Origin: Ctenosaura bakeri
Taxonomy: Eukaryota > Chordata > Lepidosauria > Squamata > Iguanidae
Direction of reading: 5' to 3'
Assembly (NCBI GenBank): GCA_948474755.1
Contig: CAOLHI010001246.1
Span: 248,001-312,000, forward strand
Length of the DNA stretch: 64,000 nt
Shown: positions 45,404-55,879 of the stretch, in pieces
Layout: each line of letters begins with the position of its first letter
Position numbering within the stretch: the stretch's first letter is position 1
The notes under the pieces: model-generated
The model's database searches: none
Seen by the model: the letters and a program-made list of their open reading frames with translations, nothing else
What the model was told of the DNA's origin: nothing
Program-made: the position numbers and the translations under genes

Positions 45404-46012
45404 CTCACCAACTGTCCCAATTTTGAAGGAATAGTCTCTATTAATTCTCTGTCATCCGACTTTTTCAGCTGTTTTTAAAATGTCCTAGATTCTCTGCCAG
45501 GCCTAAATACCCTAAAGATACCAGATCCCAACTGCTCTTGGAAGCTAAATAGTACCAGCCCTGGGTCATACTTGGATGGGAGGCCACCAAAGAAAACCAG
45601 GTTCTGTAGGCTGTATTTGAGAAGAAGAAACTAACAAAACCACCTCTGAATATTCCTTGCCTAATAAAACCCTATGAAATTCCTGGGGCTGCCATAGGTG
45701 GATGAGACAACTTGAAGGCATACACACACAGCTTCTCTATCCTCCTCCCGCTTTCCTCTTTGTCTTGGCTTACTTCAGTTGCAGCAAACTAAGTGTTAAA
45801 GTAATTTGCATTCAATTAACTCAGCGGGGCGGGAAGAGGAACAGAGGGAGCAGAATCTTGCCCTTCCCATTAAGCTCAGGCCAAAACAAACTGCTGTAAC
45901 CCCTACCTTTTCTGATCTTCATCATCAATATTTCTGCCACCTTGAGCACACTCTGATGTTGCTTGGCCACACATACCCTGGTATTCCTCTGTGAAATGTT
46001 GGAGGGTTTGTG
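45404..46012 (+). mobile_element. dispersed TIR repeat (family G), copy 2, split by a SINE
   Basis: Left piece (45,404-45,500) has CAACTGTCCCAATTTTG and CGACTTTTTCAGC. Right piece (45,731-46,012) has AAGTAATTTGCATTC, GCAGAATCTTGCCC, TGTTGCTTGGCCACA and ends GAAATGTTGGAGGGTTTG. The break falls in the middle of sequence that is continuous in copies 1 and 4, so the inserted SINE is younger. Confidence 0.8.
45501..45730 (+). mobile_element. 5S rRNA-derived SINE inserted in family-G copy 2
   Basis: The head resembles 5S rRNA: CCAGATCCCAACTGCTC, TTGGAAGCTAAATAGTACC, GGGTCATACTTGGATGGGAG and GTTCTGTAGGCT. The tail has AATATTCCTTGCC and GACAACTTGAAGGCATACAC followed by CACACA. The internal 5S promoter region is more complete than in the copy at 15.1 kb. 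Confidence 0.87.
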
Positions 46013-47544
46013 CAGCTAGAATCACCCCCAACAATGCAGCAGCCCTTTTCACAAATTCATTAATCGTGCCTGGCAACTGATTTTAAAGGAGGTATACATA
46101 TCTGGATGGACCGGGGTAGCCACATGAAAAGTGTAATCTGTTAGAATTCACTCTTCTCATCAAGCAAGCAAGGGCTTTCCCTTTGGTTGAATCCACTTAT
46201 ACTGTCCCTTAGTTATTTCATGCAAATACACAACATTCATGGTCAAGTGTCACAAATGAATACCTACAACGTAATGGTTAGCCGCAAATTCCATTCTAAA
46301 ACTATTGTTTGCATTTCTTATGCAAAGCAAGGTTTCTAAAAATGAAGGAAAAAAGTTATCTACATTGGACATTCCTTAGAGCCAGTAAAGGGTAACCTGC
46401 AGCAGATTTGGGTAACTAGGCCAAATGCAAGGCAAGTTTCCAGAGAAATGTATTCATGTAAGCTTTCTTTGGTTTTCTTCTTCTTCTTCTTCTTCTTCTT
46501 CTTCTGGAATTATGCATCTTGTGGATTTTCATGCTCAGCTTGGTTACAGAAGTAATGCTTCTGAACTGTATAACAAAGTATTTCATATGAGTATAGCTTT
46601 GGGGGAAATAAAAGATCCTCTTAGTAATCTTGCTTTGTAAGCTGACCTGTTGGCCCCACCAATGTCCTCCTACTTATCTTACCATCTCTTTAGATAAAAC
46701 AAATAAAGCATGAGATGCTTGGATTTTTCAGCCTGTTTTCTACTCCTCTGACATTGGCCAAACAAAAAATTACCAGGCAGATAACAGGGGAAAGTTGTTC
46801 TAATAAATCCTTTTTTTTTTCCTGATACTGTTAAAAGACAAGGCCATCCAAAATATTTTGCTACCACAGACAGAAAAGGAAATGGCCTTCATCACCAAGT
46901 AAGGGTGAATGGTACTCAAAGCCAGGCAAGTTATTTTGGCACTTAAGGCAGAAAATCCCAGAAGCACCTCTCACTATCCCAGGCAGTAAAAACACAACCA
47001 CTATAAATTAAACAACCAAAATTTTGCTGACATTTTATCATAGCCCAAATCTGCTACTTAATGGTAGAGCTGCTCCTATCTAAATCCTTTTTTTTTGTAT
47101 TTTAACTCCCTTTCTTTTTTATATATTATATATATATATATATATATCCATGTGCCATTTATTTATTTATTTGTCATAAGTACATCTTCCCTTTCTGCTT
47201 GCTTTCCTGAAAAAAAAAAGCAAGGAAAAAATAGTTTCAATAATATGCAAACAAAGAACAAGGCAAAGTTGCCTCATGATCATAACAAACAATATAATGT
47301 AAACCTCATTTGAACATCAAGCTAGTAAAATTAAAAAGTATTTGCAATATGGCTCTAAAAGGCCTGCAAATAATATGGATGCAACATCAGAGCTATGAAA
47401 ACTAGAGCAGGAACAATAAAAAACCTGATAGGCAGTGATAACTCTAGAACAGCTGGGATATAATGTTGATTACTGTTCTGTGTCTATAGGTCTTTCCTGC
47501 ATGAGGCAGACTGATATCCAATGTTGGGTGGAAATGTATCTTAG
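46013..47544. other. intergenic, no gene; CTT and TA microsatellites
   Basis: (CTT)10 at about 46,475-46,505, and (TA)n with an ATTT run at 47,120-47,172. No exon. Confidence 0.55.
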
Positions 47545-47790
47545 GAGTTTGATAACACTTTAACTGTCATGGTTGTATCTTACAAAACCTTGGGGTTTGT
47601 AATTTGGTGAGGTATGAAGAATTCTCTGCCAGGGAGTTCTAGTCTGCTCCCTGAAGCACAGCAATACAACTCTTTCAAATGAAGAATTCAAAATGCTTCA
47701 CCAAGCTACAAATCCAAGAATTCCAAAGGACAGAACCATGGTGTTTAAAGTCGTATCAGACACCTATAACTATATAGTGTAGACTCTTGA
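47545..47790. mobile_element. diverged family-B TIR element
   Basis: Two inverted halves: CTTGGGGTTTGTAATTTGG and CCAAGCTACAAATCCAAG, each followed by the TGCCAGGGAGTTC-type spacer or GAATTCCAAAGGA. Ends GATAACACTTTAACTG and CACCTATAACTATATAGTG. Older than family A by divergence. Confidence 0.65.
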
Positions 47791-47879
47791 CAATGTGTGG
47801 GTCATCTATGCCCTCTGGCCTAGAAGCAAAACATGGACCTTTAATCCTGGCTTATTTACTGGTATTTGTGGGCTGACAA

Positions 47880-48438
47880 TGGCCCTTTCTGCACGTGGTT
47901 ATTAAGGCGGGCCAATGCGTCTTGCCACGGAGGTCTTCTGCACCTTGGAGCAGACTAGGTTCGGTTTATTTACCTTCGTTCCGCACTTAATTCCGACTAA
48001 ATGCGCCCCCATGTGGTGATAAAGCGCACTATTTGAAAACCGGAAGAAATCGGTTTTCCAGTTTTCCAGATTGATCCAGTTCGTACTTTCACAGTGGTGC
48101 AGACACGTACATTCGCACCAATGCAAATTAGTGGTCAGGGGAGGACTCATGGGAGGGACCAGGGGTTAATATGGACTTATGCACATACGCAGTGACATAC
48201 TAAACCATTCAAAAAAAAAAGGGCCAATCACAGCCAACGGGGCAGGGTGAGGGGAGTAGCGGGAGTGGCCAAAGCAGAGGCAGTCTGGATTCATGAATTC
48301 GCACTCCTCCGAATCAGAATGGAACATATGCAGTAGCTGTGCGGAAGGAAATGAGGGAAAGTCCACCTTGTTTCGAGCCCAGAAAATCCGGTAAGAAACG
48401 GCACGAACCAATTCACCAGCCTCGTGCGGAAAGGGCCT
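47880..48438. mobile_element. 559-bp TIR element (family C-like)
   Basis: Ends GGCCCTTTCTGCACGTGG and CTCGTGCGGAAAGGGCC. The interior contains CAAATTAGTGGTCAGGGG and an ATCGGTTTTCCAGTTTTCC stretch. CpG-richer than its surroundings. No credible ORF. The largest of the GGCCCTTT elements in the window. Confidence 0.72.
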
Positions 48439-49021
48439 ATACTTATTTAATTATGCAGGAAAGTCCACTCTTTGTGTGCTTAGAAACACCCCTCTCATTC
48501 TTACTCATATATTTCAAGGCTTAATCCTGAACATGGAAACACATTCCTTGACTGAGTCCTGATAAAGACTTATTGTAAACTTAGCTTCAGCAGTGTGATA
48601 AATACACTGAACAAAGCCAAGTAATGGAGCAGGAGGACTTGATAGGAGTTGACAGGTTCATAATTTGATTCAAAGTTCTGAGATATTAATCCAGTCATAT
48701 TTATATTTATTTAATAAATCATGGCTGGAATTCATGATCACAGTTATGAATGCAGTTGTGAATGCATGACTTACATTTTCATTACTAGTTCATATTTGTG
48801 ATTCCTGTGTATTCAGTACAGTATAATCATGAAAGCCCCCCAGTTCAGACTTACTAGGCAGCAGCCACTGCAAGCAACAGGGGTCTGTTCTGTTAATTGG
48901 GATGCAGCAGACTATGTTTCTACTCCCACTTCCACCAGCGATCCCCTGTGCAAGGAGGAATCATGACAAGGATCCTTCTGACTTTTTAGTAGAGATCACT
49001 TGTGGGACAGGGGTGGAAATC
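48439..49021. other. intergenic, no gene
   Basis: No repeat or exon recognised. Confidence 0.45.
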
Positions 49022-49735
49022 ACAGAATCATAGAGCTGGAGGAGACTAGAAGGGCCATTGAGTCCAATCCCCTGGCATGCGGAAATAGACTGTCAAAGCA
49101 TTCCTGAGAGATTAACATCCAAGTTCTGTTTCAAAACCTCCAAAGGAGACCCCAAGCCAGAGTATTTCACTGTCAAACTGTTCTTACCACCAGGAAGTTC
49201 TTCCTAATGTTTAGATAGAATCTCTTTTCCTGAAGTTGGAAGCCATTGCTCTATGTCCTAGTCTCTGGAGTAGCAGAAAACAGGTTTGCTCCATCCTCGA
49301 AATGACATCCCTTCAAATATTTAAACATAGCTATCATGTCACCTCTTAACCTTCTCTTCTCCAGGCTAAACATACCCAGCTCCTTAAGCCACTCTTCACA
49401 GGGCATGGTTTCCAGGCTTTCTACCATTTTGGTTGATCTCTGCTGGATACATTCCAGTTTGTCAATATCCTTCCTGAACTGTGGTGCACACAGTAGTCCA
49501 GGTGGGGGTCTGTCCAAAGCAAAATAGAATGGTACTATCAATTCCCTTGATTTAGGCAATATACTCTTATTGTGCAACCCAAATCACACTGGCTTTTTTA
49601 GCTGCCACATCATACTCTTGGCTCATATTCAGCTTTTGGTCTACTAAGACTCCTAGATCATTTTCACATGTACTATGGTCAAGCCAGCAGTCACCCATCT
49701 TACATCAGTGCATTTCATTTCCCTGTTGAAATGTC
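49022..49735 (-). mobile_element. old CR1 LINE 3' fragment
   Basis: On the minus strand a frame at about 49,577-49,251 reads as the CR1 C-terminus ([39 protein letters not shown]). The 3' UTR ends at CACAGAATCATAGAGC. Frameshifts and stops are frequent, unlike the younger copy at 36.4-38.2 kb. Confidence 0.88.
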
Positions 49736-49974
49736 AGTCTTCTGAGTCCCAAACAACAGGAGAACAGATCCCTGTCATTTTCAGCAGCTGCTGCTTCATA
49801 AGACTGGACAGGGAGGGTCAAGTCAAGAGATGCAACTTAACTAGGTACCTAAGGTAGTTAAATAGCTAAGAAGCTAATCTAGAAAACTGGGCCTAATTTT
49901 TACTTATGAGATATAAGATATAACTACAGACATACCCTAGCCCTCTATTGCAAGATTTTAAATCAATTGAAAAA
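49736..49974. other. intergenic, no gene
   Basis: A short unassigned gap between the CR1 fragment and the SINE. Confidence 0.4.
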
Positions 49975-50193
49975 CTGCTGTTGTTCTGACTTACAGAGAC
50001 CCTAAGGGGAAACCTATCATGCAGTTTCCTTGGCAAAATTTGTTCAGAGAGGTGTTGCCTTTGCCTCCCTCTGAACTGAGAGAGTGTGACTTGTCAGTGA
50101 GTACCCAGTGGATTTGCATGGCCTAGCAGGGGTTCAAACCCTGATCTCCAGAATCATAGACCAATGCTCAAACCACTATACCATGTTGGCTGC
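49975..50193 (-). mobile_element. tRNA-derived SINE with L2-like tail
   Basis: Minus-strand view: the tail inverse GTTCTGACTTACAGAGACC, core inverse CTGAGAGAGTGTGACTTG, the B-box inverse GGGGTTCAAACCC, and the A-box inverse CTCAAACCACTATACC. Same type as the copy at 24.9 kb. Confidence 0.85.
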
Positions 50194-50440
50194 TTGGTGT
50201 GAAATGTACAGATGTCATCATTCTTGCTGACAGTTAATTTGAGTGATCAGGCACCTATTAGTCTAGAAGTGAATTACTGCCACAAGAAAAGGTAAGAGAA
50301 TGCTTGCTCCATACTTGGAAGATTCCCTAAGTACACAGAGAGAAGTACACTAGTTTGCATAGCTACTCAGTATCAGAGACAGTAATACCTGCTCATCCCC
50401 TAATTTCCTACAAGTATCCTAGGCTGTAGCTTTAAGGTTG

Positions 50441-50812
50441 GATACCCTTCAATATTTCAAAGATGGAAACAGGAATACATTTGGCCAAACAACATCAGAG
50501 CATAAACAAGATGGCAAAAGTTATGAATGAGGAAGAACACACAAGCTAGGCGAGGCTGTAGCAGTTTGCATTTGCCTGAGCCTCAGGAAGGGCAAGATTG
50601 CCCCTCCTCTGCTCTCCCTCCTGCAAAGTTAATGGAGTGTGAACTACTTTTGCACATTCATTACAGTGTGTGGAAACTGGAATAAGCTGAAGACAAAGGG
50701 AGAAACTAGGGGAAGGAGACACACCCAGAAGCATTTTAAAAGCAACTGGAAAAGTGGGATGACAGATTAATTGGAACTGTCCTTTTCAAATCAGGACAGC
50801 TGGAATGTGTGG
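50441..50812 (-). mobile_element. dispersed TIR repeat (family G), copy 3
   Basis: Minus strand orientation. Landmarks on the plus strand: GATACCCTTCAATATTTC, CATTTGGCCAAACAACATC, CACAAGCTAGGCGAGGCTG, GGGCAAGATTGCCCC, CTGGAAAAGTGGGATG. About 372 bp, no ORF. Confidence 0.75.
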
Positions 50813-50836
50813 GATGTTGTTAGTAGTGGTAATATA

Positions 50837-50932
50837 GCCCATTTCCGCACTAGACTGTTATAGCACTATCATTCCACTTTCAACATCCTATAGAATCCTG
50901 GGGTTTGCAGTTTAGGGAGGGGCCAGCTGGCC
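50837..50932. mobile_element. half palindromic MITE (family A)
   Basis: Left arm only: GCCCATTTCCGCACTAGAC through GGGAGGGGCCAGCTGG. The right arm is missing, as at 38.5 kb. Confidence 0.8.
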
Positions 50933-52811
50933 ATAATGAAGTATCTCTCATAGACTATGCACACTATGCAGAGATAGTTATTCTGTTCCCCATCCAGAAG
51001 ATCTGTGTCACTCCTACATCCCATCCTCAGCCTGACTCTCCTGCTATATATCAATAAAATGTTCAGGTTCCAGGCTGGAAGCACTGCAGTGCAATATCAC
51101 GTAACAATGGAATTCAAATGGAACAAGAGAGAAAAACAGCCAGAGTTTTCTTTCACCTTCCTTGAAATTACTTTCTCCCCAACAGAGCCTGAACAAGGTT
51201 ACAAGGGTCTTGATCCGGCTGGCTGGAATCCTAAACAGGAATTCTCCTTAGGGGCTTGGGATAAAAATATAACACCTTGTTGGAGCTCTCATGTGTATCT
51301 TAGAGAACTTTGACTTAGTGTTGCCGAATTTTCAAAATAGTGATGAGGGACAGTTGAAAAAGCATAACATGAAGGCTTAGCCATCAGAAAGGAGAGTGTT
51401 CTACCTCAATACTAAATGAAAGTATTGAGTTAACCTAGCCATGTGTTTCTCTGTAAAATTAATATATTGTCCATATTCATAAATTACATGATGCAGACAT
51501 TTCTATCTTTACAAAAGGCCCATTTCCCCAAATTTGTGGCATCTTTTCCTTTTGTATAGACTAAAAAAGATGCCAAAAAGTCTTGAAAAAGTATTTTGGG
51601 GCATGGGCCCTTCATAAAGACAGAAAAGTCTGCATCATTGGAATGTATGAGATTTTCAACCTCATATAGGGGATATCCTTTATAATAAGGGGCATCTGCC
51701 AATCTTTCCAGCCTGCAAATGAGCAACATCCCTTATAATTAGGGATACCTGACAACCTTGCTTTGACTTTTTTGCAACATTCTCCATTTTTAAAACATTT
51801 ATAACAGGTATATGTAGATGTGTGTATGGTTGACTGTATGTGTTAGTATAGATTTCTTAACATAAGATCTCAGATACATGCTTCTCAGGTCAATTTGCTC
51901 CCTGAAAGATTATATGTTAAGAGCCAGTCTCCCTGGAAAGAAATACATTCTCCAATCTATTCTGAAATTCAAAGCTTAGCTTATAAAATGCTGTACAATT
52001 CCATGTGGATAATTACATTAACAAAAACATGGTTAAAGGCAAGTTTAAAAGAAGCTAATTATATATACCTGGAAATATCCTTGACAGGAAAGAAATATTA
52101 AACATATTTTGCAAAAGAAACTTTGAATAACTCTTCAAGAATGTCCGTCATTGTCACTTAGAGTTGTAGAGACAGATCTAGTCTTCTGGGTATCCAAAAG
52201 CCAAGTTAAGGCTCACCTCAATGACCCTCCAGGCTTTCACATTGCAGAAAGTAAGGTGAAACAAGGGCATAAATGGGTAAAACTGGAAAAAAGTTTAATT
52301 TAAAAATAGTCAACTCAGTCAAGTCAACTCAGAAACTGAGTTCCCAATAAATGGATATAGGATGACAGGCTAAAAGGCAAGAAGTACATGGGAAGGATAA
52401 ATTAGAATGTAAGAGACCAGTGAAGTAAACAAGCATTCATCTTTGCCTCAGGACCTCTATATTTTATTAGTAGTGCTATTAGACAAGTGACAACCAAAGC
52501 ACAATCTTGCCTCTTACTTCTTCAAAACAAACCATTTCATTTGGGCTGCCAGTTTCTTCTTCTTTGTTGTTGTTGTTTTTCCTAACAGGGATCCCATGCC
52601 ATTCATGACTCCATGAAGTGGCAAGAATTAATAAGTATGATAAGTCTGTGTTGAATTCCATCTGCTAGTATATGTGAGGTAGACATTACCATACAGAAGC
52701 CCTACCTGACCAAAAGTTGTCAGCTAGAGTTTATCAACTGATCTTGGCAATTCACCAGGCAGCTGAAGGTTGGGGAAGCTATTTCTTTATACCGGGATAG
52801 CTTTAACAGTG

Positions 52812-52842
<31 letters not shown>

Positions 52843-53229
52843 GCTATGTATGACAAAACCGGTCCTTAGTAGAGTTGGCAGCTTCTCAATCAGTAGAACT
52901 ACTCCAATGGAGATACCTATTGACATAAATAGACTTCTCCATCTCAGACATTACACTTCTCTCCATTTCTTTACTTGTGATTTTAGATATGGAAATAACC
53001 CGAATCTTGAGATAAATGGTCTTGTATTGTAGATTTCGGGAGCCGGGATAACCAGAACTTACTATTACTTCATTTTTTGTAGAGTCTACAGTTTAGTGTG
53101 TAAAGTGCAGATATGCATGAGACTGTATAGAATTATTATTATATATCCCACTGTATAGACTATCTCTAATTAGTTCTGGTGCTTAAGATTTTTTTTTGAT
53201 TATTGTAGTGAACTCAGCTGATGTTCACC
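50933..53229. other. intergenic, no gene; (CA)n
   Basis: A (CA)14-15 microsatellite lies at 52,811-52,839. Nothing else is recognised. The last part is AT-rich. Confidence 0.5.
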
Positions 53230-53249
53230 AAAAATTACTCCACAAATCC

Positions 53250-53590
53250 TATACTTTTTTTTAAAGAAAAGTGGAAAGATAAAGTATTTGCAGTGGATGT
53301 TTAGATGAAAAAGAATAGGATTTTGAATATGCATATGGGTGTGTAACTAGGAAAATTTAGCCTGTTCCCAAAGAATTAATTTGTATTGTAGGAGTTTTAA
53401 AGAATCAAGAAGACATGTATTGGCAGATCAAATGGGGCATAATCTGGATCCTGAAAGTAAAATATGGTATCATAATTCAAGTGGATATTGTATGAGTTAA
53501 TGTTGTATGTTGTATTATGATATTTTATAATGTGTTGTTTTATCTTTTGTTATTGTTATGTTTGTGTTTAATGTATTTTAATGTTTGGGG
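53250..53590 (+). mobile_element. insert flanked by 20-bp direct repeats, probably L1-mobilised
   Basis: AAAAATTACTCCACAAATCC at 53,230-53,249 recurs at 53,592-53,611. The 341-bp insert between is AT-rich, with ATGTTTAGATGAAAAAG near its start and a TTTAATGTATTTTAATG end. Duplication length and its A-rich start fit L1 target-primed insertion. I do not recognise the insert, which may be an AT-rich 3' UTR. Confidence 0.75.
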
Positions 53591-53949
53591 AAAAAATTAC
53601 TCCACAAATCCATCAGAAAGAACTGGTTTGGAAGCCAGTGCTTTCTGTGGTAGTAAAAATGTGAGTTTTTCTTTTTAGAAAGTAGATTGTATTCAATAAT
53701 AATAGAACAATCAAGCTGAAACTGGGAGCACTGTAAATTAGCAATATCTTAACAGACAGTACATGATCCCTTCCCCCATATTGTCGCCATAGTCCTGATC
53801 ATATGAGAAAACCATTTGTATGCCCTGCTGCAGGAATGGAGAAAACTACTTCTATGATCTGTGCGATTTTAAAAAATGTCATAGGCCTGTAATTTCCTTG
53901 ATTGGCAGTTTAAAAAATTCATTCATTTTTTTTACTTTATTAAGAAGTG

Positions 53950-54307
53950 CTATACTTTCCAACTCCAATTTGCCAAGGGCAGTCCTGACAATCTTTTGTC
54001 ATTGCACTTTTTCAACTACTTTTACTCCCAATTTCTCTCTCCGTCTTTCACTTCCTCCTTTGTCCTCAGCTTGCTGAAAGCTGAGCATAAAGTGCAAAGC
54101 AGTGTACACTTATTTAACTCAGCAAGGACCAGAAGAGAGGAGAGGAGGGGTATAATCTTGGTTTTCACATAGGCTCTGGCAAAAGCAAACTGCTGCAGCC
54201 TCGCCTAGATTGCGTGTTCTCCTTCACTTATAACCTTTGCCATTTTGATCACACTGTATTGATGTTTGGCCACATGTGTCCCAGTCTTTGAAATGTTGGA
54301 GGGTATG
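53950..54307 (+). mobile_element. dispersed TIR repeat (family G), copy 4
   Basis: Begins CTATACTTTCCAACTCC and ends GAAATGTTGGAGGGTATG. Shares CACTTTTTCAACTAC, GCAAAGCAGTGTACAC, CAAAAGCAAACTGCTGC and GATGTTTGGCCACATG with copies 1-3. The inverted ends TACTTTCCAAC and GTTGGAGGGTA are clearest here. Confidence 0.78.
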
Positions 54308-55348
54308 CTTTGTTAGGATGTGGGGAGTGGTATTCAAATAGTTATTTATTTAGAACTCTGTTTGTATTAATATCATTTGTGCACCTACTTAGGAGTAGTC
54401 GCACTGAAGGGCTTAATGTACATTTCTAAATAAATAATTATTGTCAAAATCCCAAAAGACTGAATCACTAACTAGGGAGTCTTCTCCTTTTCTGTTAGTG
54501 TCTCCTTGGAAGTAAGCCAACTGGCATGGACAAAAAAGGCTTCTGATTAAATTAGTTTAGTCTTCTATCTCCCTTTTATCAGATTTGTTGGACTGTCCCA
54601 TACTGGCCTCTCTGGATGCTTGCTGTTCAGCATGCAGTCCTTTGTTCACAGAAATGTTGGGGTCCCCGAACAATGGGCATCCACTAAGGGGGAGAAATGG
54701 CTTTTGGTTGGCCCAGCTAGGAGCCCTCTGTCAGGAGTGAAGTTCCACAGAATTCAATGGGACATACTTCAAGAAAATAAAGTGCTGCTTTCTCCCTCCC
54801 TCATAAAACCTAGATCTTTGGCTTTCCTTCAAGAAAGACGATCTTTTCATGTACGGGGATTTCCAGAACATCTTGGTCTTTGGTTCAGGTTGTGGTTTGC
54901 GTTTGGGAACTTACATCTTGCTTTCCCCTAATAGGAGTAGGCACAGTGTAAAGTGCACCCAGTCCAAATGATGGGACTTGTATTGAAATATCATTTGGCT
55001 TTTGTTATAAACAGTGGCAGGCCAGTTTATAGGAGAGAAGAAAGCCAGTGAGGGGAAAAAAAAAACTTTTCTGACTCATTAATTGGCTCCCAAATTACTA
55101 ATACACTTGGAAACCAAACCATATTTTTCTTCAGTCTGCAGCCAAGTTTAGGAATCTTCATGCTAAATCCCAGAATGGGATCAGTGACATCACAGACTTC
55201 CCCATTGTAAGTTAGTGGTGTCACCCAAATGGAATAAAAGAATTCTGCAGGGTGGGACTGCACAGCCCAGAAACTAGTCACAATGACAAGAGGGTAGAAA
55301 TAAAGTAGGAAAAAGAGAGAGTTACTTGACATCAGTGACATGTTACAC
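54308..55348. other. intergenic, no gene
   Basis: No exon is supported although the stretch borders the gene promoter region. The A-rich run at 55,058-55,066 is unremarkable. Confidence 0.45.
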
Positions 55349-55503
55349 GCCATTTCCACACTAGCACGATGATTCCACTTTCAACATCCTCTGGAATCCT
55401 GGGGTTTGCAGTTTCGGGAGGGGCCAAAACTGCAAACCCCAGGATTCCAGAGGATGTTGAAAGTGGAATCATCGCGCTATAACAGGCTAGTGCGGAAATG
55501 GTG
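55349..55503. mobile_element. palindromic MITE (family A), near-perfect hairpin
   Basis: The two arms are exact inverses over about 47 bp (55,369-55,415 and 55,429-55,475 region), separated by a short GGGAGGGGCC loop. Substitutions found only here (CTCTGG in place of CTATGG) appear in both arms. It stands about 0.5 kb upstream of the CpG island, the youngest-looking copy in the window. Confidence 0.9.
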
Positions 55504-55879
55504 ACAAAGGTGTCACCCTTTCTTAAGTTTAATATCCCTTCCTCTACCAAGCTCTTTCTCCATATCCCTATTCAAGGCTGACTGGGTCCCACCTGTTGGA
55601 TTGCGATGCTCTTAATGGTGGCTCAGTGGGGTTTCTTAGTGTGGCTGGAGGAGAGGTGGCAGAAAGTGGTCACTGGTTGCTCCAGGCTAGGGAAAAAAAT
55701 CTTGGAAGGAACTGGCACAAAGTACACTGAGGGGGCACAAAAGAGGAGTCCATGCTTTTAGGAGTATAATGGTAAAGCGGCAGCTGTTTCCCTTTCTGTG
55801 CTTCTGAACAAGTCAAATCCCTTTGCCCCAGGAGAGGAGAAACAGGCCCTCCTCGCAGGCCCGTCGGTTTGGGAACCCG

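Noticed and set aside
45501..45600. True 5S rRNA gene
   Set aside because: The 5S-like part is diverged, incomplete at its start and joined to a SINE tail. No T-run terminator in the expected place.
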